A stretch of 64,000 bases of DNA from Podocnemis expansa (Eukaryota > Chordata > Testudines > Podocnemididae): assembly GCA_007922195.1 (NCBI GenBank), contig ML681963.1, positions 134,767,512 to 134,831,511 on the forward strand, given 5' to 3'. Each line of letters starts with the position of its first letter. The stretch's first letter is position 1. The notes under the pieces are model-generated. The model did no database searches. It was not told the origin of the DNA and was given only the letters and a program-made list of their open reading frames with translations. This document shows positions 26,302-38,163 of this stretch, piece by piece. The translations under genes and the position numbers were made by a program.

Positions 26302-27122
26302 TAAGGCTATGTATACACTAGAGAGTTCTTTCAGCCAAAGCTTTGCTGGCAGACAGCCACCACTATAATTATAGTGGTGGTTGATGTCCACACAGCCATT
26401 CTTGGATTGATTGAGTACATCCTCATTAGGACCACTTCTACCAACCTAAGTGGCAGTGTGGGAATCTCTCAGTTCCCTACAGAGTCCACAAGCTCCTCTC
26501 CCAACCCCTTCCCCAGGGCTCCCAGGTACTGCAGCAGCAGCCACTGGGGACTCAGCCAGGTCCTAGACAGCTGCAGTAGCAGGCCTTCAGCTACTGCTGG
26601 GACTCCCCAGCAGCAAGAGTGAGGCTTCAGCCCTGCCAGAGATCCCTCAGTTCCTCAGGCGCAGGAGTACGGCTGCCATGGCTCATGCATCTCCAGCAGC
26701 AATTCAGCTACTAGGGCTCATGGGTCCCAGCAGCAGTGGGGATTCAGCCACTGGGCTCCCCAGGGTCCCAACAGCAGCTCAGGGCAGCTACCCAGGTCTC
26801 ACAGCCCTGGCAGCTGCCTCCTCCTGATGTCCAGGACCTGGACGAGCACCTGGCTGCTGAAGCCCTGCTGCCACCAGTGACATTGGCAAATGTCTTCATC
26901 AGTCATTTGACAAGTCTCACGGCTCTCCACTTTCCAAGGAGACAAAGTGTCTACACTGACACTGTGCCATCTTAGTTTTGCTGATAAAAGCCCTAAGCAC
27001 TAGTGCCATTTAGGTGGTTTAGTTTTGTCAGAAAAACAGGGCAGTTTTGTCAACAAAAGAAGTCTTTTGTTGACAAAAAGCTGACTTGTGTCAACAAAAC
27101 TTCTGAGTGTAGACAAGACCTG
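26302..27122. mobile_element. Long MITE, TGTCTACACT-type termini
   Basis: Left terminus TAAGGCTATGTATACACT and the complement of the right terminus (TCAGGTCTTGTCTACACT) match at 13 of 18 positions. A perfect 24-bp palindrome lies at 26357-26380. The interior at 26460-26930 is GC-rich with many CAG/CAGCAG words, giving spurious open frames; the last 90 nt repeat TTTTGTTGACAAAA-like words. No target duplication is readable. Confidence 0.7.
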
Positions 27123-28144
27123 AGTGCATTCATTAACAGATCATTCTTGAGTGTATTTTCATGCAAGTGATGCCAATTCAGATAACTCAGCAGAAACTCG
27201 GATTTGCTCATGAGACTGGTGACCATCTGTTTTTTCCAGAGTCCCATTTCTACATAGACACTCTGCTTTGAAAGGTAGTACTTGTTTTCTTCCATTCAAA
27301 CACACTTTCAAGAAGGAAACAACTATTTGTCAATGCAAAAGTACCATTCAGTTCTGTCAATTTATCCCACAGTAACAGTAAGTCAATACAATAACATTTT
27401 TCATGTATATATTACATATACTTAAGCAGTAACATGCACAAGATTGTTCAGCAGAACAGTAAATTAAAGTTCAGTTTGCAAATATTAATATCTGAAAGCA
27501 AAATCTTTCAGCTCAACATGGAGATGGTTCTACTTTACATTAAAACAACCTTGGTAATTAAAAATCCATTTCTATCAGCTAACATATACTAACTTCTTAG
27601 CCAAAAATCAAAAATCCATTCTAAACTGGATTGCTATTGATCTAGCTAGGCTTGTAAGAACATTTCTGTTATAACCCCCATTCTCAGGTATTCAGAACCT
27701 TTTTTAACTTGCCCTTTCCAGACTGGAATTTTCCGAGTTTGATTCTAGATCAATTTTTTGCAACATTTTGGCAATGTGAAGTAAAACAAACTTGCATCAT
27801 AAAAAACGCATACAATCTTTTAGATCTTTCTTAATTATGTAGAAGAAAACCAACACACAAAAAGGTCATTTAGTGAGGACAAGTACCTTTGAGTGTTTTG
27901 AAGAGTTTGTTGTGATTTGGCAGAATTATAACCCTTTCAGTGGAAAAATAAGTGCACTCACTCACAGTTCAATTGAACTTCTGTTACTTGGTATCATCAT
28001 TTATTACAGTTGTCATGCTAGGCCTGAGAAGGCAAAGCCATCTGGTAAAATACATGACCCAAATCTAACCTTTGAAGACATATTATAGGAAAATGCAATG
28101 GCAGTGAGTAGGCTAAGGCTTTGATATGCATGTGTATCAACAGT
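27123..28144. other. Intronic sequence, nothing recognised
   Basis: No supported element. Confidence 0.5.
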
Positions 28145-29175
28145 GGTTTCTTGATGATGTTTTACATATATCCTGACAGAGGTTAGTAAGGTAAATGAAC
28201 TGCTTCCCTATCTGTTACTATTGTTCTATTGGAAGGAGTCAATAGCAAACACTCATATCTAAATGGACCTTTGATGTACCAATGTAAACTGTCTGTTAAT
28301 GGTGCTAATGAAGCTAATTACCTATGATGCACAGAAGGTGAAAGTTTTATGGCAAAGGACAATATGCATTACTATCTTCCACTTAAGAAAGTACCTGGGA
28401 ACTGTCAAAGCCCCCATGAAGAAATGAACTGCAAATACCCACCTTGCTACAACTATAAAAGGAAGTGGGAAACATAATACCTTTATCTCACATCTGTCCA
28501 AGCTTCTCAGGGAAAGTTTGGGCTGCAGGATTGAGATCCCAGCAAGCACTGGCCTGGAAACCATCCTGCTAATTCTCAAGGGAGAATTAGAACAAGCTCT
28601 ACACTTGGATTATTTGATCTATTCCTGTAAACTGGATTTCTAACAACTGAAGCTGTGAAACAAGGACTGAAACCCATCTAGGTATCAGATATATGCCTAA
28701 GACCTGCAAACACCAAATTTTTCAAGAACCTATCTTCTGTGGACTCTAAATCATTTTTATATATGTGATCCACTTTTGATCCTGTAACATCTCTCATTTT
28801 GCTTCTTTTCTTTGTATATTAAACCTTTAGTTTTAGTTACAAAAGGATTGGCTGGCAGCATGGTATTTTGGGTAAGATCCAAGCCTATATTGTTCTGGGT
28901 CATGTGGCTGACCCTTTTGGGATCAGGAGAACCTATTTCCTTAAGAGACCTAGTGGCTGTACTGGGGACCAGTGACTGGAATAAGTAAAGGAGGCTGAGT
29001 ATGTTTTATGGTGGTTTCTTGATATCCACTTTGGGGGATCAGCAGCATTGTTTGTGACTAGCTGGGGAAGTTATCTCAGGATAATCCACCAGCGCTGAGA
29101 GAATCTGCTCTTCTTTTTGCATCTTGCCCTGGTCTTTGCACATTCAGGTGGTTATCCCAGGAGGCCCAGGTCACA
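28145..29175 (+). mobile_element. LTR-like unit, copy A (solo)
   Basis: About 1.03 kb, flanked by ACAGT on both sides (28140-28144 and 29176-29180), a 5-bp duplication suiting retroviral-type integration. Inside are a TATA-like ACTATAAAAGG (about 28454), a poly(A)-like TATTAAACCTTTAG (about 28818), then GGCTGGCAGCATGGTATTTT, GTAAGATCCAAGCCT and a terminal GGCCCAGGTCACA. The copy at 43810-44801 shares these in the same order. There is no coding sequence. The class (ERV LTR versus other LTR element) is inferred; canonical TG...CA ends are not clear. Confidence 0.6.
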
Positions 29176-31514
29176 ACAGTAACACTCAGAGACTCCGAGT
29201 GGATTCAGAGCCTCACCACACTAAGCACAGCAATGCAGCCCTTAGGAAATGGTCATGTACCATACTATTTTCATCACGTGCACTGAATGCAACACGTTCC
29301 TTAGGATAATGCCTTCTAAACTGCAACATAAAAGCTACTTAGAATACACAGGCACTTCTCAGGGCAACAGCCAGATAGCTTTCATGAACTGTGTTTCTCT
29401 GGCAAAAGCAGCAGAAATTAAATAGACTTGTTCATAGAGTCCAATTTGCTAAAATGTAGGTCTCACAAGTCCATTCTCTTGCTGAGAACTTTCTATTGTT
29501 GTCCTGATCAGAGGAATCCAAAAACATCCTGCAGTTTTTCCTTTCAGGACCTCTTCCCAAGTCTGCCTTCCTCCATTATTTCACAGTATGGGAGTCTTTA
29601 CCATAGCCCACCACAGGCTTCTTCACTCAGCCCTTTCCAAGGTGTTCACCAACTCTCTAAATAGAAAGCTTGCTTCCAGATCTGGTGTCTACTACAGGGT
29701 TACCATGAAGCAACTCACCCAGCCATCCTACTCTCATGAGTTTCTCTCTACTGAGTCATAGGCATATATTGTGCCTGGTTGCACAACCACCATAATTCAA
29801 ATAGCAGTTCCAATTCTCAGATCCTCAGGGAGCTAAACGCTCCAGAACGTGTGTGCTTACAGGTCAAGCCCTCAGTACCAACCCAGGATAGCATCCACTC
29901 TGAGAGCTAGTCTTCACTATTCACTTATCAATTCATACAGGCAGGTTCAGCATTCAAATCCATATTCACAAGCAGCTTCCAGTCCCAGGAACACACAGAA
30001 CTCAGTCATTTCAATCAGACGTTAAATGCCAACTGTCCGCATGACAACTATCTCCCTCCATGGCTGGCTGGCTGGCTGGCTGGCTAGCAGACAGAGAGTC
30101 AGCAACCCGGAGAGCTGATTGTTACAGAGGGAGCTGGTCAAAGTCAGGAGGTCCTGAATGCACAGAGCTTGCAGCAGTCTGGAAGTGAGCATGCCCAGAG
30201 GAGATGCTAGCAGAGGTTTAAAGGAGCATGCCAGGACCAGACAGCAGAGCAGCCCTGAAGTGAGGTCCACTGTATGACTGAGTGCTTTGGAGACAGCAGC
30301 CCAGGTAATTGTGAGACTAAGAGTGAGTGGAGGGAGTCAGCAGCAGATGATGTAGAGGTCACTACACATAGGATCCCCAAGCTGGGACCCAGAGAAGTGG
30401 GTGGAGCCAAGTCCCACCCCACTCCCCCAGAGTGCCAAGCGTGGCACTACACTCACAGGCCACTGACAAGTAAAAGAGTGGCCAGGACTTACAAGGGAGA
30501 TATCTAACGTGGGACTCAGCCAGAGGGCTGGTTTGTCCTGCTAGAGACGGACAGCACTGGACACTGGAGGGACAGACCCGAGCTAAATTCCATAAAATAC
30601 CATTGACAGGAGCACCCATCAAGCACTGGGCTGACAAGTTCCTTACAGTCATCCTTCAGCATAAACATGGCTGGTAAGACCTGAAGTGTGGCCACCTAGC
30701 TGCAGCACACACAGACATAGCTGGAAGTGACGTGCATGGTGAAGGCTGCTTGTGAGCAGTCCAGGCTAGAGGCTATAGCAGCAAAGCATTGTAAAAGGCA
30801 CCCAAAGTTACAGAATGTGTTTCCAAAGAAAAATTACCTATGATGGATGTGGTTTGATTTTCTAAAGGGCTGAGCACCTGCAGCTTCCTTTGAAGCCAGA
30901 GAGAGCTGGAGGGTCTCCTTACTTCTGAAAGCATGCCAATGGAATTATGTGGATAACAGTATTTAATGAAAAACATCCTACCCAAAATCCCTAAGTTTGT
31001 CCATGACCAGATGGCTCTCCCTTTGGTAATTTAACCCTGTACTTTATTAAATGCAGACATAAACTTAAAAGGTAGAAAGCTTTACAGTGTATTTCTCCCA
31101 TGTACTAGTTCATGCCTAATAACTAGAGTGATAAGTCCGTGACTAACTTATTTAAACTTGTGTCTGTATTTCTACTATCAACTCAGATATTCAGGGTTGA
31201 AAGACTGGCCATGAAACTTAAGCCTATTTAGTTTATAGACATTTTTTACTGAGTATCATCTAGGCAATTTACCATACCATTAAGTCAGAAGGGACAGAGT
31301 ATTCATTCATGATGCAATGAATTTTAATCAGTTCTAAACAAAAGTATATGAACAAGTGGTAAATACCCTTAACACAGTCACCTCCACTGCTGTCCATAGC
31401 TATATTCAAGCCATTTACAAATGCTGATGGCAGTGGTTAACCAGACCTGAATAAAAGTTCACCAAAGCCTCTGAAATCAGCATGAAAGACCCACAACATA
31501 TCCTGCCATAAAAA
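29176..31514. other. Intronic sequence, moderately GC-rich, nothing recognised
   Basis: Has a short TGGC tandem repeat (30061-30085). The stretch 30100-30660 is GC-richer and has LTR-like character, but I cannot tie it to a family. No gene is supported. Confidence 0.4.
30061..30085. repeat. (TGGC)6 microsatellite
   Basis: Six perfect tandem copies of TGGC plus a trailing T. Confidence 0.95.
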
Positions 31515-32043
31515 CAGGGTTAAAGTAGGCTGGAACAGCCCGAAATGCCATTCCGGGGCCCACTATTCTGGGCCTCCTAAAAACAGAAAATGGTGCTGGA
31601 ATGCAGCATTCCAGGACCCACCATTAAAAAACAGCAAACCCAGGCATGCAGCTTTCCAGCACCATTTTCTATTTTTAGGGGCCCAAACACTGGGCCCCTA
31701 AAAATAGTGGACCCAGAACAGCGTTCTGCCGTGTCCCAGCAGGCAGCAGAAAGGGGCAGACTCCCCTGCTCTTTCACAGGCTGCAGTTTCCCAGCCCAGT
31801 GCACTGCCAGTGAGTACAGGGGTGGCCCAGCTCGCACTGGGGGGGGGGAGTTTTGGGGGTCCCCAGCTGGGGGGTATAGGGGACAAGAGGTGGATTTTGG
31901 GGACAGTGGAATAGATATTGGGGGCAGTAGCTGAGGTGCGGGACAGGGGCCTGGATGTGCGGGAGGGGGGCCCACCCATGTGGGAAGGGGGCCTACCCAA
32001 TTAGAAGAGTTCCGGGGCCCATCACATTATACTTTAAACCCTG
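31515..32043. mobile_element. hAT-type MITE, CAGGGTTAAAGTA family, copy 1
   Basis: Termini CAGGGTTAAAGTA and (complement of right end) CAGGGTTTAAAGTATAA form an inverted repeat. Flanking octamers are identical: CATAAAAA at 31507-31514 and 32044-32051, a perfect 8-bp target duplication. The interior holds self-complementary words (GGAATGCAGCATTCC, CCTAAAAATAG with CTATTTTTAGG) and a G-rich right half. It has no transposase. Confidence 0.88.
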
Positions 32044-32610
32044 CATAAAAATCAACTGTACAAGTTCTACTCCTCTCCAGAGATGGTATCCACTTGACTC
32101 TAGCATTGCTGGGATGGATCAGTATTATCCTCTCCATCTTATCTTCCTTCTCTCCTGCCACCCCTTCCCCCACTGTAGCCATGAATCTCACAGGCCAAGT
32201 CATTAATGTCCACTGCCAGGTAAGGCTGAGTGAAGGGCTTTTTGGTGAAGACCCTAGCAAGAACTTCACTAAAGGAGTAGGTCCTATTGGACATTCTCAG
32301 AAGTGTTGTGGTCTAAGGTGTGTTAGCTCCTTTGCCCTTTGTGGAAAACTTTCTTATATAATTTTAGTTAAATCAAAAGCATCTCCCCCCACTGCAGCTA
32401 AACAAATTTATTTGTCTCCCATCAACTAATTTGTTTATTCACCACTGAAGAGTCACTGCCATCAACTGAACACATTTTTATGTGAACTTATAGCTATTCC
32501 TACTGATTGTATTACCTTCCAAATGGAGGTAATAATACATATCTCCCTCATAAGCCTTCTTTATACTAATTTTGTTTTGTTTTTAAAAACATTAACACAT
32601 TCATATATAT

Positions 32611-32745
32611 ATTAGTCTGGATACTCCCCAAATATTTGTCCCAGGGTCCAAAATATTTGTGTTTTGTCCCAGAGATCACCCTGCGGATACCACAAATATT
32701 TTTGCACTCTGGAACAAATGTTTGGGGAGTAGCCAGGCAAGGCTT
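32611..32745. mobile_element. Short MITE with TACTCCCCAAA termini
   Basis: Left TCTGGATACTCCCCAAATAT and the complement of the right end (CCTGGCTACTCCCCAAACAT) match over most of 20 nt. The interior repeats AAATATTTGT words. About 135 bp; no convincing target duplication. Confidence 0.65.
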
Positions 32746-33021
32746 TAGGAACTCTGACTACCTCAAGTGAATTGGAAATCAAACATATTTGTGGAGCTTA
32801 TTTAATGTTTGTACAGCATTTGAAATATGAAGTATTTAACAGTGTATACACATTATCAGGACCTCAAAAATACTACACCCGAAGGAATTTGCCACAGAAT
32901 TCTAAGGTGCATTAGACTACGGTCATGGTTACAAACAAGTTGTACTGATTTAACTAAACTAGCATAATTGTTACACTTATAAATGTACAGAGTCCTACTG
33001 TGTCACTAAGAGAAATCAAAA

Positions 33022-33608
33022 ATAGCAAGGACTCTTGTGGCACTTAAAGACTAACAGATTTATTGCATGAGCTTCCGTGGGAGAAAAATCCCACTTCATC
33101 AGATGCTTTGAAGAGGGGGAATTTACAGAATTGGATGAGAATAAACGCAAAGGAGTGTAAGACATGGGATCAGGTCATACTGCAACAGCAAATCAGAGCA
33201 TTTGTAAAGATTCAAACTCTAGGAAACAGCATACAGAGGGAGGGTGAAGTCAAATTAAAAAACCACAAGGGGTTGTGTGGCACTTTAAGACTAACAGATT
33301 TATTTTTTGCATCAGCTTTCGTGGGAGAAGATCCCACTTCCTCAGATGCTTCGAAGATGGGTGAACTTACCTGTTATAATGTGAAAAGAATCCATAGTCA
33401 CGATTCAGCCCTGCTTTCACACCATCTAATCAGCATATTATTTATTCTCATCCAGTTCTGTAAATTCCCCCTCTTCAAAGCATCTGATGAAGTGGGATTT
33501 TCTCCCATGAAAGCTCATGTGATAAATAAATCTGTTAGTCTTTAAGTGCCACAAGACACCTTGCTTTTTTTGCTTTACTAAACTAACACAGCTGCCTCTT
33601 TGGAACTT
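33022..33608. mobile_element. Penelope-like composite: three terminal modules
   Basis: Two modules in one orientation (33029-33115 and 33270-33355: GGCACTT-AAGACTAACAG, ATTTATTGCATGAGCTT, TCCCACTTCATCAGATGCTT) are followed by one in the opposite orientation (33470-33606: CATCTGATGAAGTGGGATTT, AAAGCTCATGTGATAAATAA, TCTGTTAGTCTTTAAGTGCC). The final CTAACACAGCTGCCTCTTTG matches 57826-57845. The spacer 33120-33240 resembles 43140-43260 in the larger PLE. No intact coding remains. Confidence 0.75.
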
Positions 33609-33786
33609 GGCTAGATGTAAGAGAACTCAGTTTTCTAGCCCTTATGTTTGCTATGAAACCTTTAAAAAAAAAACACAAAAAAAAAAGCAAAAACTGAATT
33701 GTGCTGTGCCTTTTAAATATCCAATCATCTGAAACAACAGCTCTAAATGTGAGCTGTCCCGTTCACCTCAAGAGGGTGCTCACTCA

Positions 33787-34192
33787 TAGGACTGTCCTTA
33801 AAGGGGGGTGAGAAAGGCAACTGCCCTGGACCCCACCGTTCCCTGGATGCCACGCTGTCCTGCTGTAAGCATGGCAGCATGGGGCCCACACAGCGGCACT
33901 GTCCCCCACCCCTCGCTACTGCTTTCGGCACAGAGCCAAAGGCAGCAGGGAAAGGAGGGGGCAGTAGCACAAAGCCAGCCTCTGCTCCAGGGCGGGGAAC
34001 AGCCAGCCCAGAGGCAGAGCAGGCCAGCCCAGAGGCTGGGCTTCGCTGTCTTGCCCCTCCATTGGGTTGACTGTTCCGCCTCGCAGGCAGGGAGGCCCAG
34101 CCCCTGGAATGGCCCGCCCCAGTGCAGGGGTGGCACAGGGCCCCGCACAAGCCCACTGGCCCCAGGCCCTGCACCCCCAGGGGATGGCCCTG
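33787..34192. mobile_element. GC-rich hAT-type MITE
   Basis: Flanked by CTCACTCA (33779-33786) and CTCATTCA (34193-34200), seven of eight identical. Left terminus TAGGACTGTCC and the complement of the right terminus (CAGGGCCATCCC) match weakly. The interior is very GC-rich and opens long spurious frames on both strands. Confidence 0.65.
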
Positions 34193-34284
34193 CTCATTCA
34201 GAAAGTCAAGATATCCATTTAAATGTTAATGGCTTCACCCTTCTAGCCTACCCAGGAGCTCTTAAATTTTTGCTGGGATCCTCT

Positions 34285-34451
34285 TTTAAAATATTTCAGG
34301 CTGTGATGACCCCCACCACAAAAACGATGACTCCCTCCCATGCCATGCCACCCCTACTAGTATGCATGAGTGCTGACAGCTTGCAACCCACCCCACCATA
34401 ATAACCCTGTGACTCCATGAAGGGTCGCTGCTCCCCAGTTTGAGAAGCCTT
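34285..34451. mobile_element. Probable hAT-type MITE (TTCTCAAACTGGGG family), right part
   Basis: Reverse complement reads AGGCTTCTCAAACTGGGGAG, then GCGACCCTTCATGGAGTCAC and TGGGTTGCAAGCTGTCAGC, words I associate with a common vertebrate hAT MITE type. The left boundary and target duplication are not readable. Confidence 0.4.
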
Positions 34452-35233
34452 GAGCTAATCCAATAACCCACAATCTCAAACTGCTTCCCATGACTCCAGA
34501 AGTGCCAAAACCCCAGTCTTCCTCTGCTTTCATACAGTGCAATTTAAGTGGTCAGTACAAACATCTGCAGCACAATGATAACCAAAGGTCAACATAAACT
34601 GAGTATCAAGTTATTTGACTGAAAGGCTGCTGTGCTGACTGAATAAAATACAAAAAGTAGTACAATTCAAGTCTTGATTTCTTAATTTACTTGAAGACAT
34701 CTTTGATCTCTCAGGCTGCCCTACAATAGTGCTGCAGAATCCGTAAGTCTTGCCACAGCACTTAGGTCTTGCCCGCCATGCATTACACAGCACATCTAAC
34801 TTAACCATTCTGCAACTACCTCACAGCCTAGACCACAAAAGTATGAGTCACCATCCCTCCCTATGCTAGCAAAATTCTTCAGCACCATGCATCAACAGCC
34901 TCATACCATCATCATTGCTCTCTCCACAATCATGACACCACTTAAACTCACATTTGAGCCTACAACTCTCAGCTACTGCCTCAGCAATGGCAGCCAGACT
35001 GCCAGGCAGCCAGTGAAGAGGTGGAGTCTACCACCGCCTGGGAGTCGCGCCGCAGGCAGAGCCCTGCAGGGCCACCTCTTGAGGCGACATGGCCCAGGGC
35101 CAATCAGACAAGGCGGGGCTCCCACACTCCCGATGCTATAGAGAAAGCATGGTGGGCCAACCCACTGTGCCCCCAAGGACTGGGAGCCAGAGCCGGAGCT
35201 GGCACCGGCCGCCCCACCACTGGGCCTGCTTTA

Positions 35234-35458
35234 TTTTTTCCTTCTCTTTCTTTCTTTCTCCTCCTTCCATCTTTCTTTTTTTCCTCTCTCCTCCTTCCAT
35301 CTCTGTCTTTTTTCTTTCTTTTCCCTTTTTTCTTTTTCTCTCTTTTCTCTTTATTTCTTTTCTCTTTCTCTTCCCTTCCTTCTTTTTTCTTTCTTCTCTC
35401 CTTCCTTCCTTCTTTCTCTTTTGCTTCCTTCCTTGCTTCCTTTCTTCCTTCCTTTTTT
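35234..35458. repeat. Long polypyrimidine tract (CTTT/CCTT-rich)
   Basis: About 225 nt of almost pure C/T on the plus strand with only scattered A/G, mixing CTTT, CCTT and TCTCC units. It sits inside GC-rich MITE-like sequence and is followed by TTAATTAA-rich DNA. Confidence 0.9.
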
Positions 35459-35574
35459 AAAAAACTTTTAATAATTTAATTAAAAACATTTTAAAAATAC
35501 AATTAATTAAACCCAATTAATGTTTTGATTTATCATCACAATAAATTCAATTAATTAATTTTTAATTAATAGTG

Positions 35575-35683
35575 GCTCTTTAGGGATTTAAAAACTGTTG
35601 TATGAAAAGGTTTCAGTGATGCAGCCCTCAGGTCAGCATTCTAGTTCTCAAGTGGCCCTTGTGATTTGAGTTTGAGACCTCTG
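35575..35683. mobile_element. hAT-type MITE (GGTCTCAAAC family), right end
   Basis: AAAAGGTTTCAGTGATGCAG, then TGATTTGAGTTTGAGACC and TCTG match the right half of the complete copy at 51112-51282. The left end was not found; the GC-rich block at 34975-35225 and the pyrimidine tract may be its interior. Confidence 0.7.
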
Positions 35684-35699
35684 GTTTACACAATCTATT

Positions 35700-36489
35700 T
35701 GGAAAGTCTGTGATCATCCTTTCTGGAAAAAAAATCAATGCTCAAAACATATATATGCTATTTCTACTAGCATCCTTTCATGCTTCTTCTAGTCCAATGG
35801 CCACAGATACTCCAACAGTTTCCATTATTGAAACCCTTGTGCATTGTGTGAACTACCATTACAATGCAATACATAGAACAAGCACCATAAGAGACAAATT
35901 AATTTATACTGGGTTTAGCTAAAATGAGGGGAATCCAATTAACATCTGAAAACTGCAGCCAGTCCAATTTAATAGCCAATTTCTTCTCAGATGCATATTA
36001 CTATGAAAATCTATTTGGTTTGAGATACACAGCAGTGTTTATGTCTGAGACTGGAATTAGCCTTTACAAGTGCATTTATGGTAGATTTGTGAATAGGATT
36101 TTAACATGCACACATTAACTATTTGATTTTATCTGTGTAAGGTCGCTTCAGAGTCATTCTGCAAGCCGTGAGTACTTCATTATTTGTTCAGAACTTTATA
36201 ACTGTAAACAGGAACAATGCCAAATGCTTAGTATATGCAAAACATTTTCACACACTACTTCCCCTAGAGTAACTTTTCTATGCCAAAGTAGAGGCACTGT
36301 AATTACCATAAAATTACCATCTCTGTTTTCTTTCCTGCATTCTGATCTGTTCTAGTCCCCGTTCACTGCAATTCAACAGCAGTGGAATTACTCCCACCAC
36401 CACAGACTAGAGAATTTAAAAAATTTTGTTCAACTCCAAAGCTTTAATATTTACAAATACCTCTTCTAATTTAAAGTAGCCACCAACAG
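35700..36489. other. Intronic sequence, nothing recognised
   Basis: No supported element. Confidence 0.5.
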
Positions 36490-36669
36490 CAATGCTCCCT
36501 CTAATTACTCGTAAACTGTGTTTGCAGACAATTTCTTTGTGTGTGCAAAAGCATTTCTTCGAGAGCACCAATATTAGCACTACTGAATTTTTTCATGCGC
36601 ACTTTATTTTGTTGTGTGCGCAGGTTTCATGACCTGTGTGTGCGTGCACACAGCTTAGAGGGAACAGTG
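36490..36669. mobile_element. hAT-type MITE (CAATGCTCCCTCTAA family)
   Basis: Left CAATGCTCCCTCTAA and the complement of the right end (CACTGTTCCCTCTAA) match at 13 of 15. Flanking octamers ACCAACAG and CCCATCAG agree at six of eight. The interior is TG/GT-rich. 180 bp. Confidence 0.8.
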
Positions 36670-38086
36670 CCCATCAGTACTCACTCTGCTTACAGGGGAC
36701 ACAGAAGGACTTAAAATATATACATTTTCAGTAGCATTTCACAGGATCCCATGACAAAATTACCAAGCTGATTCTGTTATCTCATACTTACATATAATTG
36801 TTCTCTTTCTGAAGAAAAGTCAAGCTGTTCACTGAGAAAGTGATGGCAGTCTATGATACCAGGGGCTACCACTGTCTTTGCTCCTACTAGGAAAAAATAG
36901 AGATGCCAAGCTGTTTGAAAATGAACATTTTTCTAAGGACAGCCTCTGGTTGTTCCTCCACAAATAAAGACAAATGGCAGTCTTTCTGAATGACAGTAGT
37001 TCTTCTTGGAACTCCAATCAAGAAGAAACTATTTTTCAACAGAAAAATATTCCCATAAAGTTATGTTTCTTTTCAAAAACCACTTGTTGCACCAGATCTA
37101 CTCAGAAAGAGCTGAGGGGAAAATTTATGGAAGAGCGCACAAGAAATTCATGCGGCTAAGAGGGAGGGAAAACACTTGTATATGAACGCATACTCACATG
37201 CACGAAAACGTGGAGGTTTGGAGCTGGGAGAAACTAGTCAATACTTGCTATGACTGCAATAAATAAATTTCTTAGTCTTTAAAAATGCCACCAGACTCCT
37301 TGTTTGTTTCCTGCTCACTCTGAGAGTGAAGCTGGATGTAATGGAAAAAATGTATCTTTAAAGCTCAGTTTAAATTTACTCCAAGACTACAAACACTGTC
37401 ATATATAATTTTACAGTTACTGCATGGCATCGCTACAAAACAGAATTACAATTGTTCCCCTGTAATTTAGTGTTTGGATTTCTCTGAAGTTTCCTGCATT
37501 TGTAATTCTTGTGTTGGGGGTAATTGCAACATCTCTAATTTCTTTAGCCTTAGAATTAATGATATGTACTCCACCCTAACTGTAGTGTAAGTTTTACCCA
37601 AAAATATCAAAAGGCCTATTAATTTTAAGTATAAATATCAGTTCTTACAAATCTATAGTATTTTATAATGTATACTAGCTGACAGGGCAAAAATCAAAAG
37701 GGAATGTATGAAATATTTATTTTAATCAATTAATAGCTCTTTAATTACAACATTTTTTGCAAAACTTCCATGGTCAGCTAAAACTTTTCTTTGGTAGTTT
37801 ATATCCTTCATGTAAACTTTCAGATTTTCATGGTTTCTTCCCCGAGTGAGTGCCACATACAATTGTCTGAAGAGTCAGCATGAAATACTGAAAGCAGCTG
37901 AAAGCATAGCTGAGAGCTTTATATTTTGGCAAGTTCCAAGGGGGCAGCCATGTCACCAGAGTGAAACATCCCTGGGTTTCACTGGCTGTTTCTGTCCGAT
38001 TTTTAAATCCTGAGCCATTTTGCCTTTATGAATTACAATTAGGTATGCAGCTACAATAAGGTATATCCATGTCATGCCAAGACTAA
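36670..38086. other. Intronic sequence with one PLE tail
   Basis: The only element seen is a PLE tail at 37255-37310 (AATAAATTTCTTAGTCTTTA, then ATGCCACCAGACTCCTTG). The rest is featureless. Confidence 0.5.
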
Positions 38087-38163
38087 GCCATTGTGATGTC
38101 AGAGGTGACTCAACCAATTGCTCCTTAAGCAATTGGTTGCGTCACCTCTGACATCACAATGGC
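38087..38163. repeat. Foldback inverted repeat, copy 2
   Basis: Left arm 38087-38122 and right arm 38128-38163 are reverse complements over 36 nt with one mismatch and a 5-nt loop. They share the GATGTCAGAGGTGACTCAAC core with 6959-7080. Confidence 0.88.

Noticed and set aside
33743..34401. Overlapping 116-197 codon frames on both strands
   Set aside because: They lie in a GC-rich MITE bounded by CTCACTCA/CTCATTCA; both strands are open because of composition.
35021..35479. Phe/Ser/Leu-rich frames resembling membrane proteins
   Set aside because: They are translations of the CTTT/CCTT polypyrimidine tract.
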